Assembly (NCBI RefSeq): GCF_002803845.1
Contig: NZ_CP024985.1
Span: forward strand, 3,968,001-4,032,000
Origin: Streptomyces lavendulae subsp. lavendulae
GTDB taxonomy: Bacteria > Actinomycetota > Actinomycetes > Streptomycetales > Streptomycetaceae
Length of the DNA: 64,000 nt
Direction: 5' to 3'
Shown: piece after piece, positions 53,697 through 61,667 of the stretch
How the letters are laid out: every line of letters begins with the position of its first letter
Position numbering within the stretch: position 1 is the first letter of the stretch
Made by a program: the position numbers and the translations under genes
The notes under the pieces: model-generated
Seen by the model: only the letters and a program-made list of their open reading frames with translations
Told to the model about the DNA's origin: nothing
Database searches by the model: none

Positions 53697-54329
53697 GTGC
53701 CGAAGACGACCCCTGTGCCCGTACCGACCGTATCGACCGTACCGATCGCGCCGAGCCCGCCGCCCCCTCCGACCCCGGTCGCGCCCGAACCGTCCGCCAC
53801 CCCTCATCCTGAGGGAGTGAGCAACGACGAGTTCCGGGCGGCCATGTCCCGGCTGGCGGCGGGCGTGTGCCTGATCACCGCGCACGAGCCCCCTTCGACC
53901 GCCGACGGGCCGCGCGGGGAGGACGTCGGCATGACGGCCACCGCGTTCATGTCGGTCTCCCTGGACCCGCCGCTGGTGCTGGTGAGCCTGCGCGAGGGCT
54001 CCCGGATGGACGACCTGCTGGCGGAGCAGCCGCTGTGGGCGGTGTCGGTCCTCGCGGACGGCCAGCTCCAGGTGGCGGGGCGCTTCGCCATGAAGAACCG
54101 GATCAGCGACCGGCTGCTGTTCGAGGGCCTGCCCACGGTACGGGGGGCGGTCAGCGGGGCGCTGCTGCTGTCGGGGGCGCTGGCCACGCTGGAGTGCCGC
54201 ACGGAGTCCCGCGTCGAGGCGGGCGACCACACCCTGGTCATCGGCCGCGTCCTGACCGCCACCCTCCCGACCCCGGACGCACCACCGCTGACGTACTTCC
54301 GTGGCCGCTACCGCCACTTGGCGCCATAG
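53697..54329 (+). CDS. Flavin reductase-like FMN-binding protein
   Basis: 210 residues. After a Pro/Val-rich tail (about 40 residues) comes the split-barrel flavin reductase fold: FRAAMSRLAAGVCLITA, GMTATAFMSVSLDPPLVLVSL, FAMKNRISDRLLFEG, AVSGALLLSGALATLECR and HTLVIGRVL. Members supply reduced FMN or FAD to two-component monooxygenases. No monooxygenase is nearby, so its partner is unknown. Two dispersed repeats follow the stop. Confidence 0.87.
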   Translation: MPKTTPVPVPTVSTVPIAPSPPPPPTPVAPEPSATPHPEGVSNDEFRAAMSRLAAGVCLITAHEPPSTADGPRGEDVGMTATAFMSVSLDPPLVLVSLREGSRMDDLLAEQPLWAVSVLADGQLQVAGRFAMKNRISDRLLFEGLPTVRGAVSGALLLSGALATLECRTESRVEAGDHTLVIGRVLTATLPTPDAPPLTYFRGRYRHLAP

Positions 54330-54343
54330 CCCTGGCCGGCGAC

Positions 54344-54370
54344 ATCCAGCCCCGCCGGCGATTGAGGCGC
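54344..54370. repeat. Dispersed intergenic palindromic repeat, copy 3 (reversed)
   Basis: Reverse complement of the unit at 25043, with the AATC-type core (CGATTG when read here). Confidence 0.8.
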
Positions 54371-54397
54371 GGGGTCCGGGGCGGCGCCCCAGGATCC

Positions 54398-54423
54398 TTC
54401 AGCCCCGCCGGCGATTGAGGCGC
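54398..54423. repeat. Dispersed intergenic palindromic repeat, copy 4 (reversed)
   Basis: Same unit 54 bases after copy 3; the two copies are separated by a GGGGCG-rich spacer that itself folds. Confidence 0.8.
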
Positions 54424-54445
54424 CGGGGCCGGGGCCGGGGCCCGG

Positions 54446-54871
54446 TTACCAGTCGCGGCCCGTGCGGCCTCGCTTCGTTTCGGCGCGGGCCTTCTTCTCC
54501 CGCAGGCGCCGCTCGTTGATCCCCCGCGGAATCTTCGTGGCGCGCCGCGCCTTCGGCGGCGGCGCCGTGGCCTCCGCCAGCAGCGCGGCCAGCCGGACCA
54601 GCGCCATCTCCCGGTTGCGGAACTGCGAGCGGTGCTCGGAGGCCCGTACCGTCACCACCCCGTCCACCAGCCGGGACGCCAGCCGTTCCAGCGCCCGTTC
54701 CTTCCACACGTCCGGCAGCGCCTTGGTCGCCGCCACGTCGAAGAGCAGCTCCACCCGCGAGTCCGAGGTGTTGACGTGCTGGCCGCCCGGCCCCGAGGAA
54801 CGCGAGAAGCGCCAGGCGAGCTCCGCCTCGGGGAGCACGACCGAACCGCGGATGACATAGGGACCAGGCAT
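54446..54871 (-). CDS. arfB: Alternative ribosome-rescue factor ArfB (peptidyl-tRNA hydrolase)
   Basis: 141 residues. The GGQ catalytic motif appears in FSRSSGPGGQHVNTSDSRVEL, followed by the basic C-terminal tail (PPPKARRATKIPRGINERRLREKKARAETK) that enters the mRNA channel of stalled ribosomes. ArfB (YaeJ) hydrolyses peptidyl-tRNA on ribosomes without a stop codon, a backup to tmRNA. The ATG at 54871 has GATCAT 6 bases upstream; alternative upstream starts lack support. Confidence 0.93.
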   Translation of the reverse strand: MPGPYVIRGSVVLPEAELAWRFSRSSGPGGQHVNTSDSRVELLFDVAATKALPDVWKERALERLASRLVDGVVTVRASEHRSQFRNREMALVRLAALLAEATAPPPKARRATKIPRGINERRLREKKARAETKRGRTGRDW

Positions 54872-54935
54872 GCCCCTATGATCGGCCCCCGCCACGGCCC
54901 CCGTCACCCCGATTTCGGGGCGCGCCGGGCGGTTC

Positions 54936-54964
54936 GGAACCTACCGGACCCCTCCCGGCGTTAT
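54936..54964 (+). promoter_or_regulatory. ECF (SigE-like) promoter of terD
   Basis: GGAACC (54936-54941), 17-base spacer, CGTTAT (54959-54964); the leader would be about 63 bases. Confidence 0.5.
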
Positions 54965-55033
54965 GAAGGACAGCAGTACCGTGGCCACGACCACTGAGCG
55001 CGGTCATGTGACGAGGAAGGGACACCAGTCAAA

Positions 55034-55609
55034 ATGGCAGTAAGCCTGTCCAAGGGCGGCAACGTTTCGCTCACGAAGGAGGCCCCCGGCCTCAGCGCCG
55101 TCACGGTCGGCCTCGGCTGGGACGTCCGTACGACGACCGGTGTCGACTTCGACCTCGACGCCTCGGCCATCGCGGTCAACGCGACCGGCAAGGTCGTCTC
55201 CGACGGTCACTTCGTGTTCTTCAACAACAAGTCCACCCCGGACCAGACCATCGTGCACACCGGCGACAACCGCACCGGCGAGGGCTCCGGCGACGACGAG
55301 TCCATCAACGTCAACCTGGCCGGCCTGTCCGCCGACGTGGACAAGATCGTCTTCCCGGTCTCGATCTACGACGCCGAGTCCCGCAGCCAGAACTTCGGCC
55401 AGGTCCGCAACGCCTACATCCGCGTCGTGAACCAGGCCGGCGGCGCCGAGATCGCCCGCTACGACCTCTCCGAGGACGCCGCCACCGAGACCGCCATGGT
55501 CTTCGGCGAGCTCTACCGCAACGGCGCCGAGTGGAAGTTCCGCGCGGTCGGCCAGGGCTACGCCTCCGGCCTCACCGGCATCGCCCAGGACTTCGGCGTC
55601 AACGTCTGA
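55034..55609 (+). CDS. terD: TerD family stress protein
   Basis: 191 residues with full TerD features: MAVSLSKGGNVSLTKEAPGLSAVTVGLGWDVR, GVDFDLDASAI (calcium-binding Asp), VFFNNK, HTGDNRTGEGSGDDESI (second Ca site) and VRNAYIRVVNQAGGAEIARYDLSED. Family members bind calcium and act in tellurite, phage or envelope-stress resistance and, in Streptomyces, differentiation. GAGGAAGGGA lies 12-13 bases before the ATG. A terminator closes the gene. Confidence 0.95.
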   Translation: MAVSLSKGGNVSLTKEAPGLSAVTVGLGWDVRTTTGVDFDLDASAIAVNATGKVVSDGHFVFFNNKSTPDQTIVHTGDNRTGEGSGDDESINVNLAGLSADVDKIVFPVSIYDAESRSQNFGQVRNAYIRVVNQAGGAEIARYDLSEDAATETAMVFGELYRNGAEWKFRAVGQGYASGLTGIAQDFGVNV

Positions 55610-55626
55610 TCCGGGTCCGGGCTGCC

Positions 55627-55662
55627 GAAACCCCCTGCCCCCGACCCGGGGCGGGGGGTTTC
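55627..55662 (+). terminator. terD terminator, abutting the next promoter
   Basis: 15-base stem with one G-U pair (55627-55641 with 55648-55662) ending in TTTC. The next gene's -10 (TACCGT, 55665-55670) starts 3 bases later. Confidence 0.85.
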
Positions 55663-55664
55663 GC

Positions 55665-55670
55665 TACCGT
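55665..55670 (+). promoter_or_regulatory. -10 element of the GNAT gene (leaderless)
   Basis: TACCGT, 7 bases before GTG 55678. The -35 region lies within the terD terminator stem. Confidence 0.55.
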
Positions 55671-55677
55671 TCCAGGG

Positions 55678-56193
55678 GTGATCCTGCAACCGCTCGTGCC
55701 CGTGGACGGCGCCCTGCCCGGCCCGGCGCTCACCGAGATCGCCGCGCTCTACGCGACGAACCGCGCGTTCTTCGAACTGAGCGGCGACTTCCCCGACCCC
55801 GCCCGCATCACCGTGGAGCAGGTCGCCACCGCGCTCGCCGACGAACTCGCCGTCGACAGCGCCGAGGTGCTCCTGGCCCGCTCCGCGGGCCGGCTCGTCG
55901 GCCTCGCCGTCACCCTCGCCCACCACCCCGACCCGGCCTCCGGGGACCCGGACCCGTGGATCGGCCTGCTCCTCATCGACTCCACCGCTCACCGCGAGGG
56001 CCACGGCCGCACGGTGGCCGGGCTGATCGAGGACCGCTTCCGCACCGCCGGGCGCGCGGGCGTACGGCTCGCCGTACTGGAGGACAACGCCGCCGGCCTC
56101 GCCTTCTGGCAGGCCCAGGGCTACACCCTCCTGCGCCGCGCCAAGGACCGTGACCGGGGGCGTCCGGTCCGGGTGATGCGCAAGGAACTCTGA
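55678..56193 (+). CDS. GNAT-family N-acetyltransferase
   Basis: 171 residues. A GNAT fold with the acetyl-CoA loop at IGLLLIDSTAHREGHGRTVAGLI (Q/RxxGxG/A-type) and the C-terminal AVLEDNAAGLAFWQAQGYTLLRR, the typical closing strand-helix. Substrate not predictable. The GTG at 55678 is set by the promoter spacing; the ORF extends upstream into terD and must not be used. Convergent with the M1 gene, 12 bases apart. Confidence 0.85.
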   Translation: MILQPLVPVDGALPGPALTEIAALYATNRAFFELSGDFPDPARITVEQVATALADELAVDSAEVLLARSAGRLVGLAVTLAHHPDPASGDPDPWIGLLLIDSTAHREGHGRTVAGLIEDRFRTAGRAGVRLAVLEDNAAGLAFWQAQGYTLLRRAKDRDRGRPVRVMRKEL

Positions 56194-56205
56194 GTCCCGT
56201 CGCCT

Positions 56206-57648
56206 TCAGGGGGCCGTGGGACGGTCCTCGCCGTAGAGCCAGACGTCCCACACCTTCTTCAGGTCGTGGCCCGTGCGCCGCTGCGCGTACGCCGTGAAGT
56301 CGGCCGTGCTCGCGTTCCCGTGCCGGTGGTCGGCGGCCCAGCCGCGCAGCAGGCCGAAGAACGCCGGGTCCCCGACCTCCTGGCGGATCCGGTGGAGCAC
56401 CATCGCGCCCCGGTAGTACACCGGATCGTCGGAGATGTGCTCCGGTCCCGGCGGGGAGGCCGGCGGGAAGGCCGCCCAGTCGCCGTCCGCGTGCGGGTCG
56501 ACCGAGGTGTCGCCGGCCAGGAAGGCGTCGAAGCGCCGCTGCGCGCTCACCCCGCCGTGCTCCTCCGACCACAGCCACTCCGCGTACGTGGCGAAGCCCT
56601 CGTTGAGCCACATGTCCTTCCAGGACTTCGGCGACACCGAGTCCCCGAACCACTGGTGCGCCAGCTCGTGCAGGACCAGTTCCTCGTCGGGGGCGCCCGA
56701 GTAGACGGGCTTCGTCTGCGTCTCCAGCGCGTAGGTGAGGGTCTGCGCCGGCATCACGATCGAGCCGACGCTGCCGAAGGGGTAGGGGCCGAACTTCTCG
56801 GTCCCCCAGTCCACGATCTGCGGCAGCCGCCCCAGCGCGGCCTCGCTGCCCGCCGCCTCGCCGGGCGCGACCGCGTCGTAGACCGGGACGCCCGAGGGGG
56901 TCCGGCCCGTCGTCACCTTGAACCGGCCGATGGCGACGGTCGCCAGGTAGCTCGCCATCGGCTCGGGGCTGTGCCACGCGAACTCGGTCTGCCCGTCCGC
57001 CACTTCCTTGCGGGAGCGCAGCTCGCCGTTGGAGACGGCCTCGTAGCCGTGCGGGACGGTGACGGTGATGTCGTACGTGGCCTTGTCGCTGGGGTGGTGG
57101 TTGCCGGGGAACCAGCCCATCGAGCCCACGGGCTCACCGACGGCCACGGCGCCGTCCCCGCCCGCGATCCAGCCCTCCTTGGAGCCGTCCGGGTCGACCA
57201 CGGGCTTGGGGCGGCCGCCGTAGTCGATCTCCGTACGGAAGACCTCGCCCTTCTTCAGGTCCTTGGCCGGGCGGACCGTCAGCTCGTTGCCGGTCCGGTT
57301 GTAACGGGCTCCGGTCCCCTGGACGTCCACGCTCTCGACCTTGAGGCCGCTCAGGTCCAGGTTGAAGGAGCTGAGGCCCTGTTCGGCGCGGGCGGTGATG
57401 ACGGCGGTGGCGTGCAGCAGGCCGTCGGCGGGGTCGTAGGCGAGGTCGAGGTCGTAGTGCTCGACCTGGTAGCCGCCGTTGCCTGCGCGGGGGAAGTACG
57501 GATCGCGCAGCCCGGACGCGCCGGGCCGCCCCTGCACGGTGGCGCCCGTACATCCCGTGGCCAGGACGGCGAGGGAGAGGAGGGCGGCGACCGCGGGGGC
57601 GGCGAGGCGGGTGAGGCCGGTGCGGCCGGGGAGTGCGGGGTGTTCCAC
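56206..57648 (-). CDS. Lipoprotein M1-family aminopeptidase
   Basis: 480 residues. Signal with lipobox ATGC (Cys near 29). Gluzincin motif LVLHELAHQWFGDSVSPKSWKDMWLNEGFATY (HExxH-x18-E, about 326-349) with the catalytic Tyr in YYRGAMVLH. The upstream substrate motif is a variant, without the classical GxMEN. N-terminal beta-sandwich (QVEHYDLDLAYDPADGLLHA) matches the M1 saddle domain. It would trim peptides at the outer face of the membrane. GTG 57648 follows TAGGAT at 7 bases. Confidence 0.9.
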   Translation of the reverse strand: MEHPALPGRTGLTRLAAPAVAALLSLAVLATGCTGATVQGRPGASGLRDPYFPRAGNGGYQVEHYDLDLAYDPADGLLHATAVITARAEQGLSSFNLDLSGLKVESVDVQGTGARYNRTGNELTVRPAKDLKKGEVFRTEIDYGGRPKPVVDPDGSKEGWIAGGDGAVAVGEPVGSMGWFPGNHHPSDKATYDITVTVPHGYEAVSNGELRSRKEVADGQTEFAWHSPEPMASYLATVAIGRFKVTTGRTPSGVPVYDAVAPGEAAGSEAALGRLPQIVDWGTEKFGPYPFGSVGSIVMPAQTLTYALETQTKPVYSGAPDEELVLHELAHQWFGDSVSPKSWKDMWLNEGFATYAEWLWSEEHGGVSAQRRFDAFLAGDTSVDPHADGDWAAFPPASPPGPEHISDDPVYYRGAMVLHRIRQEVGDPAFFGLLRGWAADHRHGNASTADFTAYAQRRTGHDLKKVWDVWLYGEDRPTAP

Positions 57649-57655
57649 GGGTTCG

Positions 57656-57661
57656 ATCCTA
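57656..57661 (-). promoter_or_regulatory. -10 element of the M1 peptidase gene (leaderless)
   Basis: TAGGAT on the minus strand, 7 bases before GTG 57648. Confidence 0.6.
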
Positions 57662-57745
57662 AGCGGGCGCCCCGGACGGGGGGCGGGGCCGCGGTCGGAC
57701 CCCGGCGGAGCCACCCGGCCGCCGGTCCCTGCCTGTCACCGGTGC

Positions 57746-58288
57746 CTACTTGTCGCCGAGGGCGTCGGCGCCGGCCTTGGCGAACTTCTCGTCCAGGTCG
57801 CCGCTCGGGGCGCCGGCCACGCCGATGCCCGCGACCGGGGCGCCGTTGGCCTGCACCGGGCTGCCGCCGGCGAGGAAGAGGGTGCCGGGGATGTCCTTCA
57901 GGTTCGGGGTCTGGGCGAGGCGGCCCGCGAGCACCGAGGTCGGGGCGTTCCAGGACACGGCGGTGAAGGCCTTGCGCTGCGCCGACTCGTACGACTGCGG
58001 GCCCGCGCCGTCGCCGCGCAGGGTGACGACGGTGTTGCCGTTGCGGTCCACCACCGCGACCGTCACCTTCTGGTTCTCCTTCTCGGCCGCGCGGAGCGCG
58101 GCCTGGGCGGCGCGGGTGGCGGCGTCGACGGTGAGGTGGGTGGAGGTGGTGAAGTTCCGGTCGTCGTCCTTCTTGGCCGCGGCCTGGACGGGGGCGGGGG
58201 TGGCGCTCGCGCTGACGGCGCCGAACGTCCCGGCGCCGAGGGCGACGGCGAGGGCGGTACCGGTGAGGACGCGGGTGCGGGTGTTCAT
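57746..58288 (-). CDS. hbpS: HbpS-like secreted heme-binding/sensor protein (GlcG/HbpS family)
   Basis: 180 residues. Signal peptide (MNTRTRVLTGTALAVALGAGTFGAVSASA) then the GlcG/HbpS domain: LTVDAATRAAQAALRAAEKENQKVTVAVVDRNGNTVVTLRGD, SYESAQRKAFTAVSW and GSPVQANGAPVAGIGVAGAP. HbpS of S. reticuli is an extracytoplasmic heme-binding protein that tunes the SenS kinase under redox or iron stress. Divergent from the SenS-SenR-like pair, as in that species. CAGGAG precedes the ATG. Confidence 0.88.
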   Translation of the reverse strand: MNTRTRVLTGTALAVALGAGTFGAVSASATPAPVQAAAKKDDDRNFTTSTHLTVDAATRAAQAALRAAEKENQKVTVAVVDRNGNTVVTLRGDGAGPQSYESAQRKAFTAVSWNAPTSVLAGRLAQTPNLKDIPGTLFLAGGSPVQANGAPVAGIGVAGAPSGDLDEKFAKAGADALGDK

Positions 58289-58547
58289 GGCTGCTGCTCC
58301 TGGTGGTCGTCTGCTCGACTGGCTGCTCCAAGCCTCCGCCGGAACCGGCCCCGGTCCCGTCGCCGTACCGGCTCGCGGCGAGGAGCGCACCGGTTGAGGC
58401 GGGGGTCATCCGATCGGTCGATGCGGGGGCCCTGGCCGGGCGGTTCTCCTGGGGGGGCGGCGTCGGGGCGGCCGGGGTCGGGTGGCCGGCGTCGGGTGGG
58501 GGCGGCGGCAAAATGGATACCGTCCTTCCAGCACCAGGAGCCCCACC

Positions 58548-59750
58548 GTGCGCAACCCCCCGCGGCCGCACCTCACCGCCTCCGACGACACCCGCGGCCT
58601 GGCCACCGTCATGCACGCCGCGTTCTTCCTGCTCCTCGGCGCCTCGGTGGCCCGCTTCCTGCTCCGGCACCCCGGCGAGCCCCGTACCCCCTGGGTCATC
58701 GCCCTCAGCATCGCGCTGGCCCTGCTCTACGTCCTCGGGCCCGCCGTCGGCGCCACCCGTACGCTGCCCGCCACCGCGCCCCCGACCCCCCTGCGACGCC
58801 GGCTGTGGCTCGGGCTGGTGGTGGCCACCTGGGTGGTGCTCGTCGTCCTCGCGCCGAGCTTCGCCTGGTGCGCCGTCCCCCTCTTCTTCACCGCCCTGCG
58901 CACCCTGCCCCCGCGCGCCGCCGTGGTCCTCGTGGCCCTGCTCACCGTCTTCGTCGTCGCGGCCCAGCTCAGGCTCTCCACCGCCTTCGACCCGAACCTC
59001 CTGGTCGCCCCGCCCGCCGTCGCCGCCCTCGCCACCGCCGTCTTCGTCCACATGGAGCGCCAGGCGCAGGAACAGCGCGCGCTGATCGACGACCTCATCC
59101 GGACCCGGCGGGAGCTCGCCGCCACCGAGCGCCGCGAAGGCACCCTGGCCGAGCGGCAGCGGCTGTCGATGGAGATCCACGACACCCTGGCCCAGCACCT
59201 GTCGAGCCAGCAGATGCTGCTCCAGGCGGCGGACCGCACCTGGGAGAGCGACCCGGGCACCGCCCGCGCGCACGTCCGTACCGCAACGGACATCACCGCG
59301 CGCGGCCTGGCCGAGGCGCGCAGGCTCGTCCACGACCTGGCTCCGCCCGAGCTGGAGAACGGCGCCGGCCTGGCCGAGGCCCTGCGCGCGCTGGACGCGG
59401 GGCCGGGCATCGAGGTTCGCTTCCACCTGGAGGGTGCCCCCGTACCGCTCCCGGACCGCGCCGAATCGGCCCTCCTGCGCATCGCGCAGGGGGCCCTGGC
59501 CAACGTCCGCGAGCACGCGGGCGCCCGTACGGCGGCCCTGACCCTGAGCTTCCTCGGCGACCAGGTCGTCCTGGACATCGCGGACGACGGCGCCGGCTTC
59601 GCCGAGACCCGTTCGGCCTCCGGCCGCGGCCACGGCCTCCCGGCGATGCGCGCCCGGGTGCGGCAGCTGGGCGGAACCCTGACGATCGAATCCACCCCGG
59701 GCGAGGGCACCGTCCTCTCGGCCGTGATCCCCCTGGAGCCCACCCGATGA
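58548..59750 (+). CDS. senS: SenS-like sensor histidine kinase (NarL-type)
   Basis: 400 residues. Five or so N-terminal hydrophobic helices (about 20-175), coiled coil, HisKA_3 dimerisation/phospho-acceptor domain with the His in RQRLSMEIHDTLAQHLSSQQ (about 211), and HATPase (LLRIAQGALANVREHA, VLDIADDGAGF, GRGHGLPAMRARVRQLGG). GTG 58548 has AGGAG 7-8 bases upstream. Overlaps senR by 4 bases. Divergent from hbpS, so it is the likely target of HbpS. Confidence 0.87.
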   Translation: MRNPPRPHLTASDDTRGLATVMHAAFFLLLGASVARFLLRHPGEPRTPWVIALSIALALLYVLGPAVGATRTLPATAPPTPLRRRLWLGLVVATWVVLVVLAPSFAWCAVPLFFTALRTLPPRAAVVLVALLTVFVVAAQLRLSTAFDPNLLVAPPAVAALATAVFVHMERQAQEQRALIDDLIRTRRELAATERREGTLAERQRLSMEIHDTLAQHLSSQQMLLQAADRTWESDPGTARAHVRTATDITARGLAEARRLVHDLAPPELENGAGLAEALRALDAGPGIEVRFHLEGAPVPLPDRAESALLRIAQGALANVREHAGARTAALTLSFLGDQVVLDIADDGAGFAETRSASGRGHGLPAMRARVRQLGGTLTIESTPGEGTVLSAVIPLEPTR

Positions 59751-60370
59751 CGACGATCCTCCTCTGCGACGACCACGTGGTGGTCCGGGCCGGCCTGCTC
59801 GCGCTGCTGGGCAGCGAGCCGGACATCGAGGTGCTGGGTGAGGCGGGCAGTGGTGAGGAGGCGGTCGCGCTGGCCGCGAAGCTCCGCCCGGACGTGGTCC
59901 TGATGGACCTCCAGCTTGGCGAGGGCATCGACGGCGTGGAAGCCACCCGACGCATCACGGCCCTCCCGCAGCCGCCGCACGTACTGGTCCTGACCACGTA
60001 CGACACCGACGCGGACATCACGCGGGCCATCGGCGCGGGCGCGACGGGCTACCTCCTGAAGGCGGAACGCCCCGAGGAGCTCTTCGCCGCCATCCACTCG
60101 GCGGCGGCGGGCCGCACCACCCTGTCCGCGCCCGTCGCCAGCCGCGTCATGGCCCACATGCGGGGCACCCGCCCGACGCTCACGGACCGCGAACTGGACA
60201 TCCTGGGCCAGCTGGCCCGCGGCCTCGGGAACCGGGACATCGCCCGCGCCCTGTTCATCAGCGAAGCGACGGTCAAGACCCACCTGGGCCGCATCTACGA
60301 CAAGCTCGGCGTCGACACCCGCGCGGGCGCGGTCTCGGTCGCCAAGGAACAGCGCCTCCTGCCGTCCTGA
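59747..60370 (+). CDS. senR: SenR-like response regulator (NarL/LuxR type)
   Basis: 207 residues. Receiver: MTTILLCDDHVVVRAGL, phospho-acceptor Asp in VLMDLQLGEG (about 54), LTTYDTDADI, and Lys in GYLLKAERPEEL. LuxR-type HTH at the C terminus: LTDRELDILGQLARGLGNRDIARALFISEATVKTHLGRIYDKLGVDTRAGAV. Coupled to senS by an ATGA overlap. In S. reticuli SenR activates catalase-peroxidase and hbpS genes. Confidence 0.9.
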   Translation: MTTILLCDDHVVVRAGLLALLGSEPDIEVLGEAGSGEEAVALAAKLRPDVVLMDLQLGEGIDGVEATRRITALPQPPHVLVLTTYDTDADITRAIGAGATGYLLKAERPEELFAAIHSAAAGRTTLSAPVASRVMAHMRGTRPTLTDRELDILGQLARGLGNRDIARALFISEATVKTHLGRIYDKLGVDTRAGAVSVAKEQRLLPS

Positions 60371-60495
60371 CGGGATCCGGACAGGAGGGCCCGGTCTTCG
60401 GACAACCCGGCCCGGGTTCGCGTCGCAGACCTGCCGGACCCGCTCCCTCCGATGGCACGCTCACTCGCGCCACCCCCACCCGCGAAGGAGCTCCC

Positions 60496-61620
60496 GTGCC
60501 CCACCCCACGCCCTCCCGCCGCGCCCGCCTCGCGACCGCCGTCCTCCTCGGCGCAGCCGTCGCCCTCACCACCGGCACGGCGACCGCGAGCACCACACCC
60601 ACGACAGCCCCCGGCACCGGAACCGGCACCGGCACCGGCACCGGCACCGGCACCGGCACCGGCACCGGCCAGTACTCCGGCACCGTCCCCCTCGGCACCA
60701 CCCCCTCCGGCACCACCCACCAGCTCCGCGACCCCTCCCGCGGCAACCAGCGCACCCTCGACGCCCTCAACCAGACCTCCGGCCCCGGCGTGCTGTTCAC
60801 CGACGCCGACGACGTCTGGGGCACCGGCCTGCCCTCCAACCGCCAGACCGCCGCCGTCGACGTCCACTACGCCACCGCCGTGACCTGGGACTTCTACCGC
60901 GCCACCTTCAACAGAAGCGGCGTACGCGGCGACGGGGCCGCCACCACCTCCCGCGTCCACTACGGCACCGACTACGGCGGCGCCTTCTGGGACGCGAGCT
61001 GCGCCTGCGTCTCGTACGGCGACGGCACCACCCCCGGCCGCCCGCCGACCTCGCTCGACATCGTCGGCCACGAGCTCGCCCACGGCCTGATCGGCTCCAC
61101 CGCCAACTTCGCCGCCACCGGAGAGCCCGGCGCCCTCGGCGAGGGCACCGCCGACATCCTCGCCACCGCCGGCGAGTTCTTCGCCGAGAACAAGGCCGAC
61201 GTCGGCGACTACCTCCTCGGCGAACGCGTCTACGACGGCCCGCTCCGCCGCATGGACCGCCCCAGCGCCGACGGCGTCTCCCGCGACTACTGGTCCGCCG
61301 ACATGGGCGGCCTCGACCCGCACGCCGCCTCCGGCCCCGCCCGCCACTTCTACTACCTCCTCGCCGAAGGCAGCGGCCCCAAGGAGATCAACGGGGTCGC
61401 CTACGACTCCCCCACCTACGACGGCTCCAAGCTCCTCGGCATCGGCCGCGACCGGGCCACCCGGATCTGGTACCGGGCCCTGACCCTCCACATGCGCTCC
61501 TCCACCGACTACGCCGCCGCCCGCACCGCCACCATCCAGTCGGCCATCGAGCTCTACGGCGCATCGAGCGCCGAGGCCATCCGCGTAGCCGCCGCCTGGA
61601 AGGCCGTCAACGTCGGCTGA
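60496..61620 (+). CDS. M4-type (thermolysin-like) secreted metallopeptidase without propeptide
   Basis: 374 residues. Signal peptide (to about residue 32), then a GTGTGT repeat linker (38-58), then the M4 catalytic core: VDVHYATAVTWDFYRATFNRSGV, SLDIVGHELAHGLIGSTANF (HExxH, about 192), ALGEGTADILATAGEFF (third ligand Glu). The normal thermolysin propeptide (FTP/PepSY, about 200 residues) is absent, so folding must occur without it or with help in trans. GTG 60496 has GAAGGAG at 5 bases. Confidence 0.88.
   Translation: MPHPTPSRRARLATAVLLGAAVALTTGTATASTTPTTAPGTGTGTGTGTGTGTGTGTGQYSGTVPLGTTPSGTTHQLRDPSRGNQRTLDALNQTSGPGVLFTDADDVWGTGLPSNRQTAAVDVHYATAVTWDFYRATFNRSGVRGDGAATTSRVHYGTDYGGAFWDASCACVSYGDGTTPGRPPTSLDIVGHELAHGLIGSTANFAATGEPGALGEGTADILATAGEFFAENKADVGDYLLGERVYDGPLRRMDRPSADGVSRDYWSADMGGLDPHAASGPARHFYYLLAEGSGPKEINGVAYDSPTYDGSKLLGIGRDRATRIWYRALTLHMRSSTDYAAARTATIQSAIELYGASSAEAIRVAAAWKAVNVG
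60611..60670. repeat. Hexanucleotide repeat inside the M4 peptidase gene
   Basis: CCGGCA repeats: one copy, an AACC-interrupted copy, then seven exact copies (60623-60664), encoding alternating Gly/Thr. The same hexamer as in cdgB. Confidence 0.95.
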
Positions 61621-61655
61621 CCCGGCCCACGGTGCCGGGAGGGGCCCACCCGTGA

Positions 61656-61661
61656 CACCAT
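61656..61661 (+). promoter_or_regulatory. -10-like hexamer
   Basis: CACCAT, 6 bases before GTG 61668. Confidence 0.4.
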
Positions 61662-61667
61662 CGGGAC

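Noticed and set aside
54963..55043. Small upstream frame running into the terD start
   Set aside because: The likely ECF promoter start point (about 54971) lies after its ATG, so it would not be transcribed whole.
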